This document shows, piece after piece, positions 26,910 through 35,935 of a stretch of 49,158 bases of DNA (position 1 is the stretch's first letter; each line of letters begins with the position of its first letter). The DNA comes from Butyrivibrio sp. (GTDB lineage: Bacteria > Bacillota > Clostridia > Lachnospirales > Lachnospiraceae): NCBI GenBank assembly GCA_024690485.1, contig JAILPB010000057.1, positions 1-49,158 on the forward strand, written 5' to 3'. The translations under genes and the position numbers were made by a program. The notes under the pieces were generated by a model that was given only the letters and a program-made list of their open reading frames with translations, had not been told where the DNA came from and ran no database searches.

Positions 26910-28460
26910 TTAGCCGAACATCCTTGAGAAATCCAGCTCGAACTTGGGAACAAGCTGCTCAAGAAGCGCGGTGAGTTCCTTGTCGTGGTTCTCTAGGCAG
27001 GCACATTCTCTGTCGATTACCATGGTGTAAGGATGCTCGTAGGAGACAGGTTCCCACTTTGGAAGATACTCTGTGTTGGGATCACCGGTCTTTACGAAGT
27101 TAACAGTCATTGTGCTGAAAATATCAGCAAGCTTCTGGCCATAGATGGCTTCATTTAATACGTAAACCCTGTCTTCGTTCTGCAGGATGTAGCAGACGTC
27201 GCCGCCGTGCCAGAGAGGAATCCAGTCATCCTCAGGGGCATTGTAGGCTGCGATGAAGATATAGGTATTGTTCTTTCCATTTTTAGAGTGGAGAAGGGCA
27301 GTATCAAGGGTAGGAATTCTAACCATAGTATCCATGCAGGTAAGGTCCATGATGTCATGAGTAGGATATGCCTTCTTGAACAGGTCGATAAGCTTGTCGG
27401 CATTTTCGCCGTAGCGCTCTTTTACACAGGCAAAGCGGGCATTTTCATCCATCTGTTCTCTCTGCTCTACAGGAACCTGACCAACCAGGAATTCTCCGAT
27501 AGTTGAGCCGAAGATAAGCGGCTTGTCTATGGACCAGGGCATGAATCCTACATCCAGAGGGAATCCCTTGAAGTAATCATCCTTTACAGGAGACCATTTA
27601 ACACCGATACCTGATTCAGAAAGCTTTCTAACTACCTTCTTATAAGCATTTGTAAGCTCTTCATAGGAGATATCATAGATTTTATCTATGTTTTCCTTAG
27701 TGATACCAAGCTCATCAAGGATAACCTTTGCAGCTTTTCTTGAAACCTCCTGAGTATCTGTCATTTCATTAGACATGGATCCGCTGAGGACGATTCCGCG
27801 CTGGAAATAAGGTGCAGCCTCCTCAATCTGATAGAGACACTGAACCTTTCCGCCGCCACCTGAATGTCCGCAGATTGTGACATTTTCAGGGTCTCCGCCG
27901 AAAGCAGCAATGTTCTCATGTACCCACTTAAGTGCAGCAACAAGGTCTGCAATTCCCACGTTTACTGAGTTTTTGAACTCATCGCCGTATTCAGCCAGGT
28001 TAAGGTGAGCAAGGATATTCAGACGATGATTTATGGAAACAAACACCACATCACTATTGTGAGCCATGTTGAAACCGTCAAAAGAGTATTCCTCAAGAGC
28101 GTTTCCAGCGAAATATCCGCCGCCGTGGATCCACACAAAAACAGGCTTCTTCTCGCCAGTCTTTGTCTTAGGGGCCCAGATGTTCAGGTTCTGGCAGTCT
28201 TCACCGTGCTTCTGAAGCATGTGAAGTCCTCTGTAATATGGCGGAGGAGTAGCAGGGAGCATGAGAGGAGCAACAGGTCCGTAGGTATATGCATTTTTAA
28301 CGCCGTCCCAGGACTCCTGCTCTGTGGGCATGTGGAAACGCTTAGCGTTAGCGTATTTTACGCCCATGAAAATATTTACATCCCCGTATGTAACACCCCT
28401 AAGTTTGCCGAATTTTGTTTCAACCACCGGTTTAACCGGATCGAAAATAAGCTTATTCAT
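26910..28460 (-). CDS. Type-B carboxylesterase
   Basis: A 516-residue alpha/beta hydrolase of the cholinesterase/carboxylesterase (CE10-like) family. The oxyanion hole is HGGG at 112-115, the nucleophile elbow GHSGG has Ser200, and EDCQNLNIW at 87-95 is the family's N-terminal signature. No signal peptide: it should cleave carboxyl esters in the cytoplasm. The ATG at 28460 has GGGAGG 7 nt upstream. Last gene of the leftward operon permease-permease-esterase-carboxylesterase, 18 bp after the preceding esterase, so the imported substrate probably carries an ester. Confidence 0.93.
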   Translation of the reverse strand: MNKLIFDPVKPVVETKFGKLRGVTYGDVNIFMGVKYANAKRFHMPTEQESWDGVKNAYTYGPVAPLMLPATPPPYYRGLHMLQKHGEDCQNLNIWAPKTKTGEKKPVFVWIHGGGYFAGNALEEYSFDGFNMAHNSDVVFVSINHRLNILAHLNLAEYGDEFKNSVNVGIADLVAALKWVHENIAAFGGDPENVTICGHSGGGGKVQCLYQIEEAAPYFQRGIVLSGSMSNEMTDTQEVSRKAAKVILDELGITKENIDKIYDISYEELTNAYKKVVRKLSESGIGVKWSPVKDDYFKGFPLDVGFMPWSIDKPLIFGSTIGEFLVGQVPVEQREQMDENARFACVKERYGENADKLIDLFKKAYPTHDIMDLTCMDTMVRIPTLDTALLHSKNGKNNTYIFIAAYNAPEDDWIPLWHGGDVCYILQNEDRVYVLNEAIYGQKLADIFSTMTVNFVKTGDPNTEYLPKWEPVSYEHPYTMVIDRECACLENHDKELTALLEQLVPKFELDFSRMFG

Positions 28461-28478
28461 TGAAATACCTCCCAATTA

Positions 28479-29318
28479 TTATTGAATGTCGTTCCTGTCA
28501 GGAAGACCAAAGAATTCTAATGCGTGCTGGATAGCAAGATCCCAGAAAGCCCATTCGTGCTTGTAGCCAGGGAGATGGTACCAGTCAGCCTTTAAGCCAA
28601 TCTCATCACAGTGCTTGTGGAAATCTATGTAGCATTGATACAGAAGCTCATCACATTCACCGCAGCCAAACATAAGCCTTGGCAGCTTTTTGCCGGCAGC
28701 AACTGACTCGTCAATGATTCTCCATACGTTTTCTTCGTTGTTTTTGTAGGCTTCAAGACCGCCTGCATTGGCGATAGTGTTTGTAAGTCTTGGATCATCA
28801 AGACTCATGAAAGGATTCTTGTCATCATGATCTCTGATATTTGCAAAATCCATGGGGACCGCTGAGAGAACGGCTGCTGCAGAGAAAAGTTCAGGGAAGT
28901 TAACAGCAAATTTAATGGTGCCACGGCCGCCCATGGATAGTCCTGCTATATAATTGTCTTCAGGCTTGTCTGATGCAGGGAACCAGCCGTGAATAAGAGG
29001 CATAAGTTCCTTTACCAGATAGTCGTAGAAGTTGTATCCCATCATCATTGTCGGCCAGTTTGAGTAGTTTGAATTAAGTGCTGAAGGCATGACGACAATG
29101 AGATTTTTTTCTGACGCATAAAGCTCTATATTTGTTTTGCGAACCCAGTCGGTATTGTCTCCGCTGGTTCCGTGAAGAAGCCAGAGTACAGGATATTTCT
29201 TGCCGCTTCCGTAGAATTCTTCGGGTGAGATCTTACCCCTTCTGTCGGGAAGAATTACAGAAACCTGCGTGCTTCCAAACAGATACTGGCTTTCAAAATT
29301 GTAATGTAAAAGTGACAT
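28479..29318 (-). CDS. CE1-like esterase (tributyrin/feruloyl/acetyl esterase family)
   Basis: A 279-residue alpha/beta hydrolase of the esterase D group. Oxyanion-loop sequence LLHGTSGDNTDW (48-59), nucleophile Ser128 in GLSMGG, and the catalytic histidine in KHEWAFWD near the C-terminus. No signal peptide, so it acts in the cytoplasm. Relatives release short acyl or hydroxycinnamoyl groups from sugars; the acyl group here is unknown. AAGGAGGAATAAACG precedes the ATG. Part of the leftward transport/esterase operon. Confidence 0.92.
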   Translation of the reverse strand: MSLLHYNFESQYLFGSTQVSVILPDRRGKISPEEFYGSGKKYPVLWLLHGTSGDNTDWVRKTNIELYASEKNLIVVMPSALNSNYSNWPTMMMGYNFYDYLVKELMPLIHGWFPASDKPEDNYIAGLSMGGRGTIKFAVNFPELFSAAAVLSAVPMDFANIRDHDDKNPFMSLDDPRLTNTIANAGGLEAYKNNEENVWRIIDESVAAGKKLPRLMFGCGECDELLYQCYIDFHKHCDEIGLKADWYHLPGYKHEWAFWDLAIQHALEFFGLPDRNDIQ

Positions 29319-29386
29319 TCGTTTATTCCTCCTTAAAAGTTGTCAGGTATATGTAATTAAATCTTGAAAAAATCCTATATGCCGAA

Positions 29387-30268
29387 TTAACCTTTAACCG
29401 ATCCGACAGTAATTCCGGCAACGAAAGTCTTCTGGAAGAAAGGATAAGCGATAAGTACAGGAAGGACAGCTATTACAGCCAGAGCCATTCTGATGCTGAC
29501 GTTTGGAATTGAGTCAACGCTTACAAATCCTGCGGAGTGAGTTGCCAAAAACTGTACGTTTGAAAGTACCTGATTTAAGTAGTTCTGAATTCCGTAGAGA
29601 TCTCTTCTGATGGTCAGGAAGTAGATACCGTTTGTCCAGTTGTTCCAGTAAGCAATCGCTGTCATAAGGGCAACGGTGCCGATAATAGGCTTTGACATAG
29701 GGAGAACAACTTTATAAAGAAGTTTGCCTTCGCCGGCGCCGTCGATTCTTCCTGCCTCAAGAACCTCTGTTGGAATGTTTGTAGTCATGTATGTACGGAT
29801 CATGATTACAAAGAAAGGATTCATGAGAAGATAGGGAACTATCATAGCTGCAGGTGAATCATTTATATGGAAGATCTTGGAATAGATCAGGTATGTAGGT
29901 ACAAATCCGCCGTTAAACAGCATTGTGAAGAACAGGAAAAATGAAATGATCTTTCTGCCGGGCAGATCCTTTACTGAGAGAGGATATGCGAAAAGAAGGC
30001 TGAGGATTACATTTATGATAGTTCCTACTGCTGTATAAATGAAACTCATAAGGTAAGCGTGCAGGATATCACTCTTTACGCCGCCTATGTATTCATAGGC
30101 TTTTAAACTGAATTCCTTAGGGAATAAGCCGTATCCGAAGTTTGCAAGGCTTGCTTCCGAACTAAAGGAACTGGAAATAAGAATTACAAATGGAATTACA
30201 CAGGAGCATACCAGGAATGCCATTATGAAATATGTTAAAAGCTTAAAGGCTTTATTTTCGTGAATCAT
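29387..30268 (-). CDS. CUT1 carbohydrate ABC transporter permease (LplC/MalG type)
   Basis: A 293-residue membrane protein with six helices and the permease EAA loop EAGRIDGAGEGKLLYKVVLP, which docks the ATPase. I chose the ATG at 30268 because TGGAGG lies 7 nt before it; a TTG 21 nt upstream overlaps that site. It pairs with the permease encoded just upstream. No ATPase gene is nearby, so it probably uses a shared MsmK-type ATPase. Confidence 0.93.
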   Translation of the reverse strand: MIHENKAFKLLTYFIMAFLVCSCVIPFVILISSSFSSEASLANFGYGLFPKEFSLKAYEYIGGVKSDILHAYLMSFIYTAVGTIINVILSLLFAYPLSVKDLPGRKIISFFLFFTMLFNGGFVPTYLIYSKIFHINDSPAAMIVPYLLMNPFFVIMIRTYMTTNIPTEVLEAGRIDGAGEGKLLYKVVLPMSKPIIGTVALMTAIAYWNNWTNGIYFLTIRRDLYGIQNYLNQVLSNVQFLATHSAGFVSVDSIPNVSIRMALAVIAVLPVLIAYPFFQKTFVAGITVGSVKG

Positions 30269-30299
30269 TTTTAACCTCCATAAAAACAATTAGTTTTTC

Positions 30300-31226
30300 T
30301 TAGAATAATGAGCTGTCCTCATCCAGTTTTCTTACCACGGTATTGGCTGTTACTACACAGATAAAGCCAAATACTGACTGTAAGAAACCTGCTGCAGTGG
30401 ATCTTCCGATATCATTAAGTTCAAGAAGTCCTCTGTATACGTAAGTGTCGATGGTCTGTGTTGTGGAGTAGAGCATTCCGCTATTCATAGGAACCTGATA
30501 GAAAAGTCCGAAGTCTGAGTAGCAGATACGTCCTACAGCCATAAGTACCAGAGTGATCACTGTTGTCTTCATGGCAGGTATAGTGATGAATTTAATCTGA
30601 GCCCAAACTCCTGCGCCGTCCACAACGGCTGCCTCATACAGAGATTTGTCGATTCCGATAAGTGTGCTGTAATAAAGGATGGAACTGTATCCAAAACTCA
30701 TCCACAAAAATGTGATAGTGAGGATTACGGGCCAGTGGCTTGGTTCGTTGTACCAGCTGATGGGATCAATTCCAAACAGCGGAAGAATTGTCATGTTCAT
30801 GAAACCGTTCTTTCCTGAGAGGAAAGCAAATACGATGTAGCTGACAATTACTGTTGATAACAGATATGGAAACAGAATAATTGTCTGGCTCATTTTCTTG
30901 AAAAACTTCTGCTTAATGGAATCAAGAGAAATTGCAACGATGAGTCCAAGCAGATTTCCTAAAAGGATGAATGCCAGATTGTAGAGAATTGTGTTTCTGA
31001 AAAACTGTGCTGCATCTTTTGTACTAAATAAGTATTTGAAATTGGAAAGTCCGGTCCAGGGACTCTGGAAAATTCCAATCTGATAGTTTACCTTTTTAAA
31101 TGCAAGAACAAGCCCCGCCATAGGCATATAGTTGTTGATCAGCAGATATATGATTCCGGGGATCAGCATAATATAAAGTGCTGAAAATCTGCGTAAATCC
31201 TTTAAAGCGATTTTTCTTTTTTTCAT
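30300..31226 (-). CDS. CUT1 carbohydrate ABC transporter permease (LplB type)
   Basis: A 308-residue, six-helix permease with EAA loop EAAVVDGAGVWAQIKFITIP. The short basic N-terminus MKKRKIALKDLRR and following helix are typical of LplB relatives, which usually work with large lipoprotein binding proteins such as the one encoded divergently at 31521. GGAGGGTAAC precedes the ATG. First gene of the leftward operon, whose promoter region holds two 21-bp-spaced sites on its own strand. Confidence 0.93.
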   Translation of the reverse strand: MKKRKIALKDLRRFSALYIMLIPGIIYLLINNYMPMAGLVLAFKKVNYQIGIFQSPWTGLSNFKYLFSTKDAAQFFRNTILYNLAFILLGNLLGLIVAISLDSIKQKFFKKMSQTIILFPYLLSTVIVSYIVFAFLSGKNGFMNMTILPLFGIDPISWYNEPSHWPVILTITFLWMSFGYSSILYYSTLIGIDKSLYEAAVVDGAGVWAQIKFITIPAMKTTVITLVLMAVGRICYSDFGLFYQVPMNSGMLYSTTQTIDTYVYRGLLELNDIGRSTAAGFLQSVFGFICVVTANTVVRKLDEDSSLF

Positions 31227-31296
31227 GTTACCCTCCTAAACATCTGAAAGTTATTCAGCTTAATTAGAAGGTTACCATCAAAGTGCACAACAAAAC

Positions 31297-31329
31297 TATA
31301 AGATTTCTGCTGTTGACTGTCATATTTCT
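31297..31329 (-). promoter_or_regulatory. Pair of 21-bp-spaced candidate AraC-type sites for the permease operon
   Basis: On the minus strand AGAAATATGACA (31329-31318) and AGAAATCTTATA (31308-31297) are direct repeats with starts exactly 21 bp apart. A TCTAAT hexamer (31268-31263) lies 29 bp downstream as a possible -10 box. They mirror the pairs on the plus strand before the binding-protein gene and before 40400. Confidence 0.5.
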
Positions 31330-31402
31330 GATAACTGCAAATATCAGAAAACTGATATGTGCATGTTGAACAATTATATATAAGGAAGAAACGCGGAATG
31401 TT

Positions 31403-31435
31403 AGAAAACTGACAACTCACAACAGAAAAATGATA
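31403..31435 (+). promoter_or_regulatory. Pair of 21-bp-spaced candidate AraC-type sites for the binding-protein operon
   Basis: AGAAAACTGACA (31403-31414) and AGAAAAATGATA (31424-31435) are direct repeats 21 bp apart. A third copy, AGAAAACTGATA, lies at 31346-31357, within a perfect 9-bp inverted repeat (TTTCTGATA/TATCAGAAA, 31325-31350). TATACA at 31465-31470 may be the -10 box; no good -35 is visible, as expected of an activated promoter. Confidence 0.55.
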
Positions 31436-31520
31436 GATGCTATTCGTTTTCATTTGCTACTATCTATACATGGTTACGAAATCGCAAATGATCGCGGTTT
31501 ATATTTTAGGAGGGTAAAAA

Positions 31521-33074
31521 ATGAAAAAAAAGGTATTAGCATTAATCCTTGCAATGTCAACAGCTTCAGGATTGATAGCAGGCTGTGGTTCATCAACTAC
31601 AAGTGAGACAACTACATCTGACGATGCAGCAACAGCAGAGTCCACAACAGAAACTGCTACAGCAGATGCTGAATCAGGAGAAGTTCCTACTATCAAGATT
31701 GCATACAACATCATGTTCCCTGCAACTGATGAAGAAGCAATTGAAGAAGCAATCAACAAGATTATGGTTGAAAAGGCCGGAGCAAAGATCGACTTTGTCG
31801 GCGTTGAATTCGCAAATATTCAGACACAGTACAACCTGATGCTTACAGGTGGTGACAATACAGTAGATCTGTTCAACTCATTCTGGTACACAACAGAGAG
31901 TAACCTTGTTGCAAACGGACAGGTAATGGAACTCGATGATCTCCTTGCTTCAGACGGACAGGGCATCCTGGACATCTATTCAGGAGATATGGCAGATTAC
32001 CTTGATTGCGGCAAGATCAACGGAAAACAGTACGGTATTCCTTGTGTATACGCATTCGAGTGCGAGAACCTCTACGAGGTAAAAAAAGAGGATTCTGATG
32101 CTGCAAACATCGACTGGAGCTCAGTTACAGATCTTGACAGTTTAACAGATGCAATGGTAGCTATGAAGGAAGCAAATCCTGATCACTACTATGTTCCCGG
32201 ATCAACAGATCCTTACTGGGTTCCCAAGAGCATCGACTACCTTGGTGATACAAACTACCTTGGTGTTCTTCTTGATCCTGTAAACAGCACAACAGTAGAG
32301 AATTACTACGAGTCAGATTACTTCAAGGATTTCCTTGAGCATGTAAAGGTATGGAAAGAGAAAGATCTCATCAGTCCCGATCCCCTTTCAAACACAAATC
32401 CTACTCTTATGAACATTCTTGCAGGTGTTGCACACGGTACACCCGGATATAACTGGGATGCTCAGGCTGGTATCGAAGCTACATCCAAGCAGAACAACAT
32501 GGAGATGGTTGGAACAGCAATCACAGAGCCTCTTGCAACAACAGGTGAGGTTACAACATATATGTGGCACATGAGCACATTCTGCACAAATCCACAGGCT
32601 GCTATGAGAGTGCTCAATGTAATGTACACAGATCCTGAAGTAGCTCAGCTTTGCGCAAACGGTATCGAAGGTCTTGACTATGTTCTAAACGACGAAGGCA
32701 AGATGGAATATCCTAACGAGAACGGCCTTTCAGGTATTGGCTGGGGCGCAGCTTCAATGGCATTCTGGCCCAACGTAACTCTTTGCCCTTCATGGAGCTA
32801 TGAGGATGACAACCAGTACGACCTTATGGCATCAAAGAGAGACAGCGCTCAGAAGTCTAAGGCTCTTGGATTCCAGTTTGATTCAACACCTGTAGCTGAT
32901 CAGATGACAGCATGTGCAAACGTTGTTGCTCAGTACTACAACCCGATCATGCTCGGTGAGACGGACATCGACAAGGCTCTTCCTGAATTCCAGGAGGCAC
33001 TTAAGACAGCAGGTATCGATGAGATTATTGCTGAGAAGCAGAAACAGCTTGATGCTTGGCTTGCTTCAAAATAA
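31521..33074 (+). CDS. Lipoprotein solute-binding protein of a CUT1 sugar ABC transporter
   Basis: A 517-residue exported lipoprotein. Basic start MKKK, hydrophobic stretch, lipobox LIAGC with lipidated Cys22, then a Ser/Thr/Glu-rich tether (about 23-53) and a large extracellular solute-binding domain of the LplA-like family. It would capture an oligosaccharide or glycoside for the divergently encoded permeases. AGGAGGG precedes the ATG. A terminator follows directly, so it is probably made in excess over the downstream genes. Confidence 0.93.
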   Translation: MKKKVLALILAMSTASGLIAGCGSSTTSETTTSDDAATAESTTETATADAESGEVPTIKIAYNIMFPATDEEAIEEAINKIMVEKAGAKIDFVGVEFANIQTQYNLMLTGGDNTVDLFNSFWYTTESNLVANGQVMELDDLLASDGQGILDIYSGDMADYLDCGKINGKQYGIPCVYAFECENLYEVKKEDSDAANIDWSSVTDLDSLTDAMVAMKEANPDHYYVPGSTDPYWVPKSIDYLGDTNYLGVLLDPVNSTTVENYYESDYFKDFLEHVKVWKEKDLISPDPLSNTNPTLMNILAGVAHGTPGYNWDAQAGIEATSKQNNMEMVGTAITEPLATTGEVTTYMWHMSTFCTNPQAAMRVLNVMYTDPEVAQLCANGIEGLDYVLNDEGKMEYPNENGLSGIGWGAASMAFWPNVTLCPSWSYEDDNQYDLMASKRDSAQKSKALGFQFDSTPVADQMTACANVVAQYYNPIMLGETDIDKALPEFQEALKTAGIDEIIAEKQKQLDAWLASK

Positions 33075-33107
33075 GAAATAAGACTTAACGGGCTGGGAAG
33101 CCCTCAT

Positions 33108-33138
33108 GGGGGAATCCTTTTCGGGATTCCCCCTTTTT
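33108..33138 (+). terminator. Terminator/attenuator after the binding-protein gene
   Basis: GGGGGAATCC (33108-33117) pairs with GGATTCCCCC (33124-33133), followed by TTTTT. It lies within the apparent operon; the next gene starts 30 bp on without room for its own promoter, so read-through is implied. Confidence 0.8.
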
Positions 33139-33167
33139 ATAAAAAATTTTACTATTTAGGAAAAAGC

Positions 33168-34364
33168 ATGAATAAAAAAATAGAAATTACAACTTTATGG
33201 AACAGATATTATCTGCTGACGGTCCTCATAAATGTCCTGATATCTTTTTCTTTTTACATGGTGTCATCCATTATGTCAAAACATTTGGTAAACATCGGAA
33301 TAGACGTAGCAGTAGCGGGTGTTATTGTTGGACTCTTTTCACTGACATCCCTTGTCTGCAGACCTTTTAGCGGTATACTTGCTGACAATTTCAGCAATGT
33401 GACACTCCTTAGGATAAGCAATGTCCTTATGGCAATCGGACTTGCAGGCTTTGCATTTGTTACTAATACCCAGCTCCTTATCTTTTTCAGAATAATAAAC
33501 GGTGCGGGCTTTGCACTTCTTGGAACTTCAGTTATAACTCTGGCTACCAGGTTTGTCCCTGATGACAGAAGAGGAGAGGGAATCGGATATCTGGGCCTTG
33601 GAATGGCATTATCTTCAGCTGTAGCTCCGGGATTTGGAATCACAATTGCCGACCACCTTGGCATGAAAGCGACTTTTATAGCTGCTTCTTTCATGTGCGT
33701 ATTTGCTATTTTCCTTCTCTTTTTCATAGAAGATACAAGCTCAAATAAGAAAACAAAAAGCGGATTTAAGCTGTCTCTTAAGGATATGATCGGAATAGAA
33801 GCTATTCCTTACACCTTAATCGCAGGCGCTTTTTCATTTATAAATGGCATTATTGCGTCTTACCTTGTTCTTTATTCAGATGAACTTGGCGTATCCGGAA
33901 TAAGCGTGTATTTTACTGTATGCGCGGTTATGCTCATGATAGCAAGACCTCTTTCCGGAAAACTTATGGATAAAAAAGGCATAAAAGTAACAGTAATTCC
34001 CGGCATGATCTGCACGGTCATCTCCATGTTCATGCTTGGAAGGGTTACAAGACTTATCCCGATCCTCATATCAGGGGCAATCAGGTCCTTTGGACAGGGA
34101 GCAGCCCAGCCATCTCTTCAGGTGGGATGCATCAATAAATGCGGAAAAGAAAGAAGCGGCGTTGCAACAAGCACATACTACCTTGGCGGAGACATTTTCC
34201 AGGGAACAGCCCCCATGATAGGTGGCATGATAATAGGAAAAGTTGCAGGTATTAAAGGGTATCGCCTTTCCTTCGATATTGCGGGAGTACTGCTCCTTGC
34301 AGCATTTATCTTCTTTATCTACCTGGAGTGCATAAAACCAAGGCTCGAATCAAAAAACAACTGA
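33168..34364 (+). CDS. Major facilitator superfamily transporter
   Basis: A 398-residue protein with about twelve membrane helices and an MFS motif-A-like loop, SGILADNFSNVTLLRIS, between helices 2 and 3. The family includes sugar and drug exporters, and substrate cannot be read from sequence. Lying between the binding protein and a fused esterase, it may export a released acid or an unusable product, or be a second uptake route. AGGAAAAAGC precedes the ATG. Confidence 0.88.
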   Translation: MNKKIEITTLWNRYYLLTVLINVLISFSFYMVSSIMSKHLVNIGIDVAVAGVIVGLFSLTSLVCRPFSGILADNFSNVTLLRISNVLMAIGLAGFAFVTNTQLLIFFRIINGAGFALLGTSVITLATRFVPDDRRGEGIGYLGLGMALSSAVAPGFGITIADHLGMKATFIAASFMCVFAIFLLFFIEDTSSNKKTKSGFKLSLKDMIGIEAIPYTLIAGAFSFINGIIASYLVLYSDELGVSGISVYFTVCAVMLMIARPLSGKLMDKKGIKVTVIPGMICTVISMFMLGRVTRLIPILISGAIRSFGQGAAQPSLQVGCINKCGKERSGVATSTYYLGGDIFQGTAPMIGGMIIGKVAGIKGYRLSFDIAGVLLLAAFIFFIYLECIKPRLESKNN

Positions 34365-34402
34365 TTATATTAGCAAAAACATTTAAAGTGGGGATTTTAA
34401 TT

Positions 34403-35896
34403 ATGGTTACAAAGTTTTACGAAAAGGAAAATAAGCCTGAAATAAAGGTTTTACCGGGAATTCCTGACGATGATAACAGGGATTACCTCCCGATGAGCCT
34501 AAAGGACAGCGAGATAGTAGTTAATGAAAACGGAAACAATTCCCATGTTTATCCCAAGGGACTTAAGGAGTATCGCAAGGTTTTCCTTGATGGCAGGGAA
34601 GATATCTGGTATGAGTACGTTCCGGAGAGCTATGATCCATCCAAGAAAACACCTCTTGTTGTGGCGCTTCACGGAGGTCTCATGACAGGCTGGGGCCAGT
34701 GTGTTTACACTTCATGGTCAATGGTTGCAGACAGAGAGGGTTTTATCGTCGTTTATCCAAACGCCAGCACAGGCGGCCTCTGGCTCATCGAGCATCCGGA
34801 GGAAATAAGGAAAAAGATATGTATTCCAAAAGAGGGTCAGTTTTCCTTTAATGATTTTCCTGATGACTACAGGGAGAATCACGACATAAATATGATATTT
34901 GCCATAATTGATGAGGTCTGCGGAAAATATAATATCGATAAGGGCAGAATCTATATGCAGGGAATGTCCTGCGGAAATGCCATGACTAATACTGTTGCAA
35001 GACATTATGCATACAAATTTGCAGCTTTTGCAGGATCTGCGGGACCAGTAAGCCCCATGATCTTATTTGATGAAGATGGAGATATCCTTAATGACGGCGG
35101 CGGAGCAGATATCTGGCAGACCAGAATGGAGAATGACATAAATGCTCCGGGAGAAACCTGTCCTCTGGAGTATACCTTTAAGAAAAACAGAGAGTACTGG
35201 AATCAGCTAAATGACTGCACAGAGCCTCCAAAAATCAGCATCGACGGCGTAAATAATTTTGCATTCTATACAGGGGAAAAAGGAAATCTTGTATATAGAG
35301 AAGTTGTAAACAGAGATCATGGTCAGACCCTTGATGATGCTGAGATGGCATGGGACTTTGTGTTCTCCGGAGTAAGGAGACAGGAAGATGGAAGCCTTCT
35401 CCACACTGAGACTATCTGCAGCAAAGAGGGAGATAAGGAAGCTCTTGCCATAATTCCCGGTAAAAGAAGGGTTTTATTTGATAATAAGCCCGTAGACATG
35501 GGATCTGAGGCATTTATATGGAACAAGCTAAAATATCATGGCCTTGATGGAGATTTCATTGTAAGAGATAGCTATGTGATGATTCCTGCCCGTGTGCTTG
35601 CCACACTTTTTAATGCGGATTATCATGAGACAGATGGCGCAGGTGCAATTACTCTTAAGGATGGCAGAGAGATAGCATTTGCGAAGGGCATCATTTCTTG
35701 TACAGTAAACAACAGAGTAAGAGATATGTACGTGGAAGCTGTAGAGAGAAATGGCGAGTTGAATATATCTGCGGAGTGGTTCTGCGAGGACGTACTAGGT
35801 ATGCATGTCTGCACCAAGGAAGGCGCATTATATGCGGCAGATCACAATATTAAGCTCTCAAAGCATTTTGCGAAGCTTATCGCAGATCTTTTATAA
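34403..35896 (+). CDS. PHB-depolymerase-like esterase with C-terminal stalk-like domain, paralogue 1
   Basis: A 497-residue protein. Its opening block PGIPDDDNRDYLP ... IVVNENGNNS is shared by three other genes in the window. The alpha/beta hydrolase core has HGGLMTGWGQ (90-99), nucleophile Ser189 in QGMSCGN and the likely catalytic histidine in NRDHGQ. From about residue 370 a domain with two half-repeats (YVMIPARVLATLFNADY, then ELNISAEWFCEDVLGM) resembles the copper-amine-oxidase N1-type stalk domain. No signal peptide. Start chosen at 34403, after GTGGGGA; an upstream ATG at 34328 would overlap the MFS gene. Substrate unknown. Confidence 0.85.
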   Translation: MVTKFYEKENKPEIKVLPGIPDDDNRDYLPMSLKDSEIVVNENGNNSHVYPKGLKEYRKVFLDGREDIWYEYVPESYDPSKKTPLVVALHGGLMTGWGQCVYTSWSMVADREGFIVVYPNASTGGLWLIEHPEEIRKKICIPKEGQFSFNDFPDDYRENHDINMIFAIIDEVCGKYNIDKGRIYMQGMSCGNAMTNTVARHYAYKFAAFAGSAGPVSPMILFDEDGDILNDGGGADIWQTRMENDINAPGETCPLEYTFKKNREYWNQLNDCTEPPKISIDGVNNFAFYTGEKGNLVYREVVNRDHGQTLDDAEMAWDFVFSGVRRQEDGSLLHTETICSKEGDKEALAIIPGKRRVLFDNKPVDMGSEAFIWNKLKYHGLDGDFIVRDSYVMIPARVLATLFNADYHETDGAGAITLKDGREIAFAKGIISCTVNNRVRDMYVEAVERNGELNISAEWFCEDVLGMHVCTKEGALYAADHNIKLSKHFAKLIADLL

Positions 35897-35935
35897 AAGT
35901 AATCATAAAACTTAAGTCAAAAAGGAGAGAGTGGT

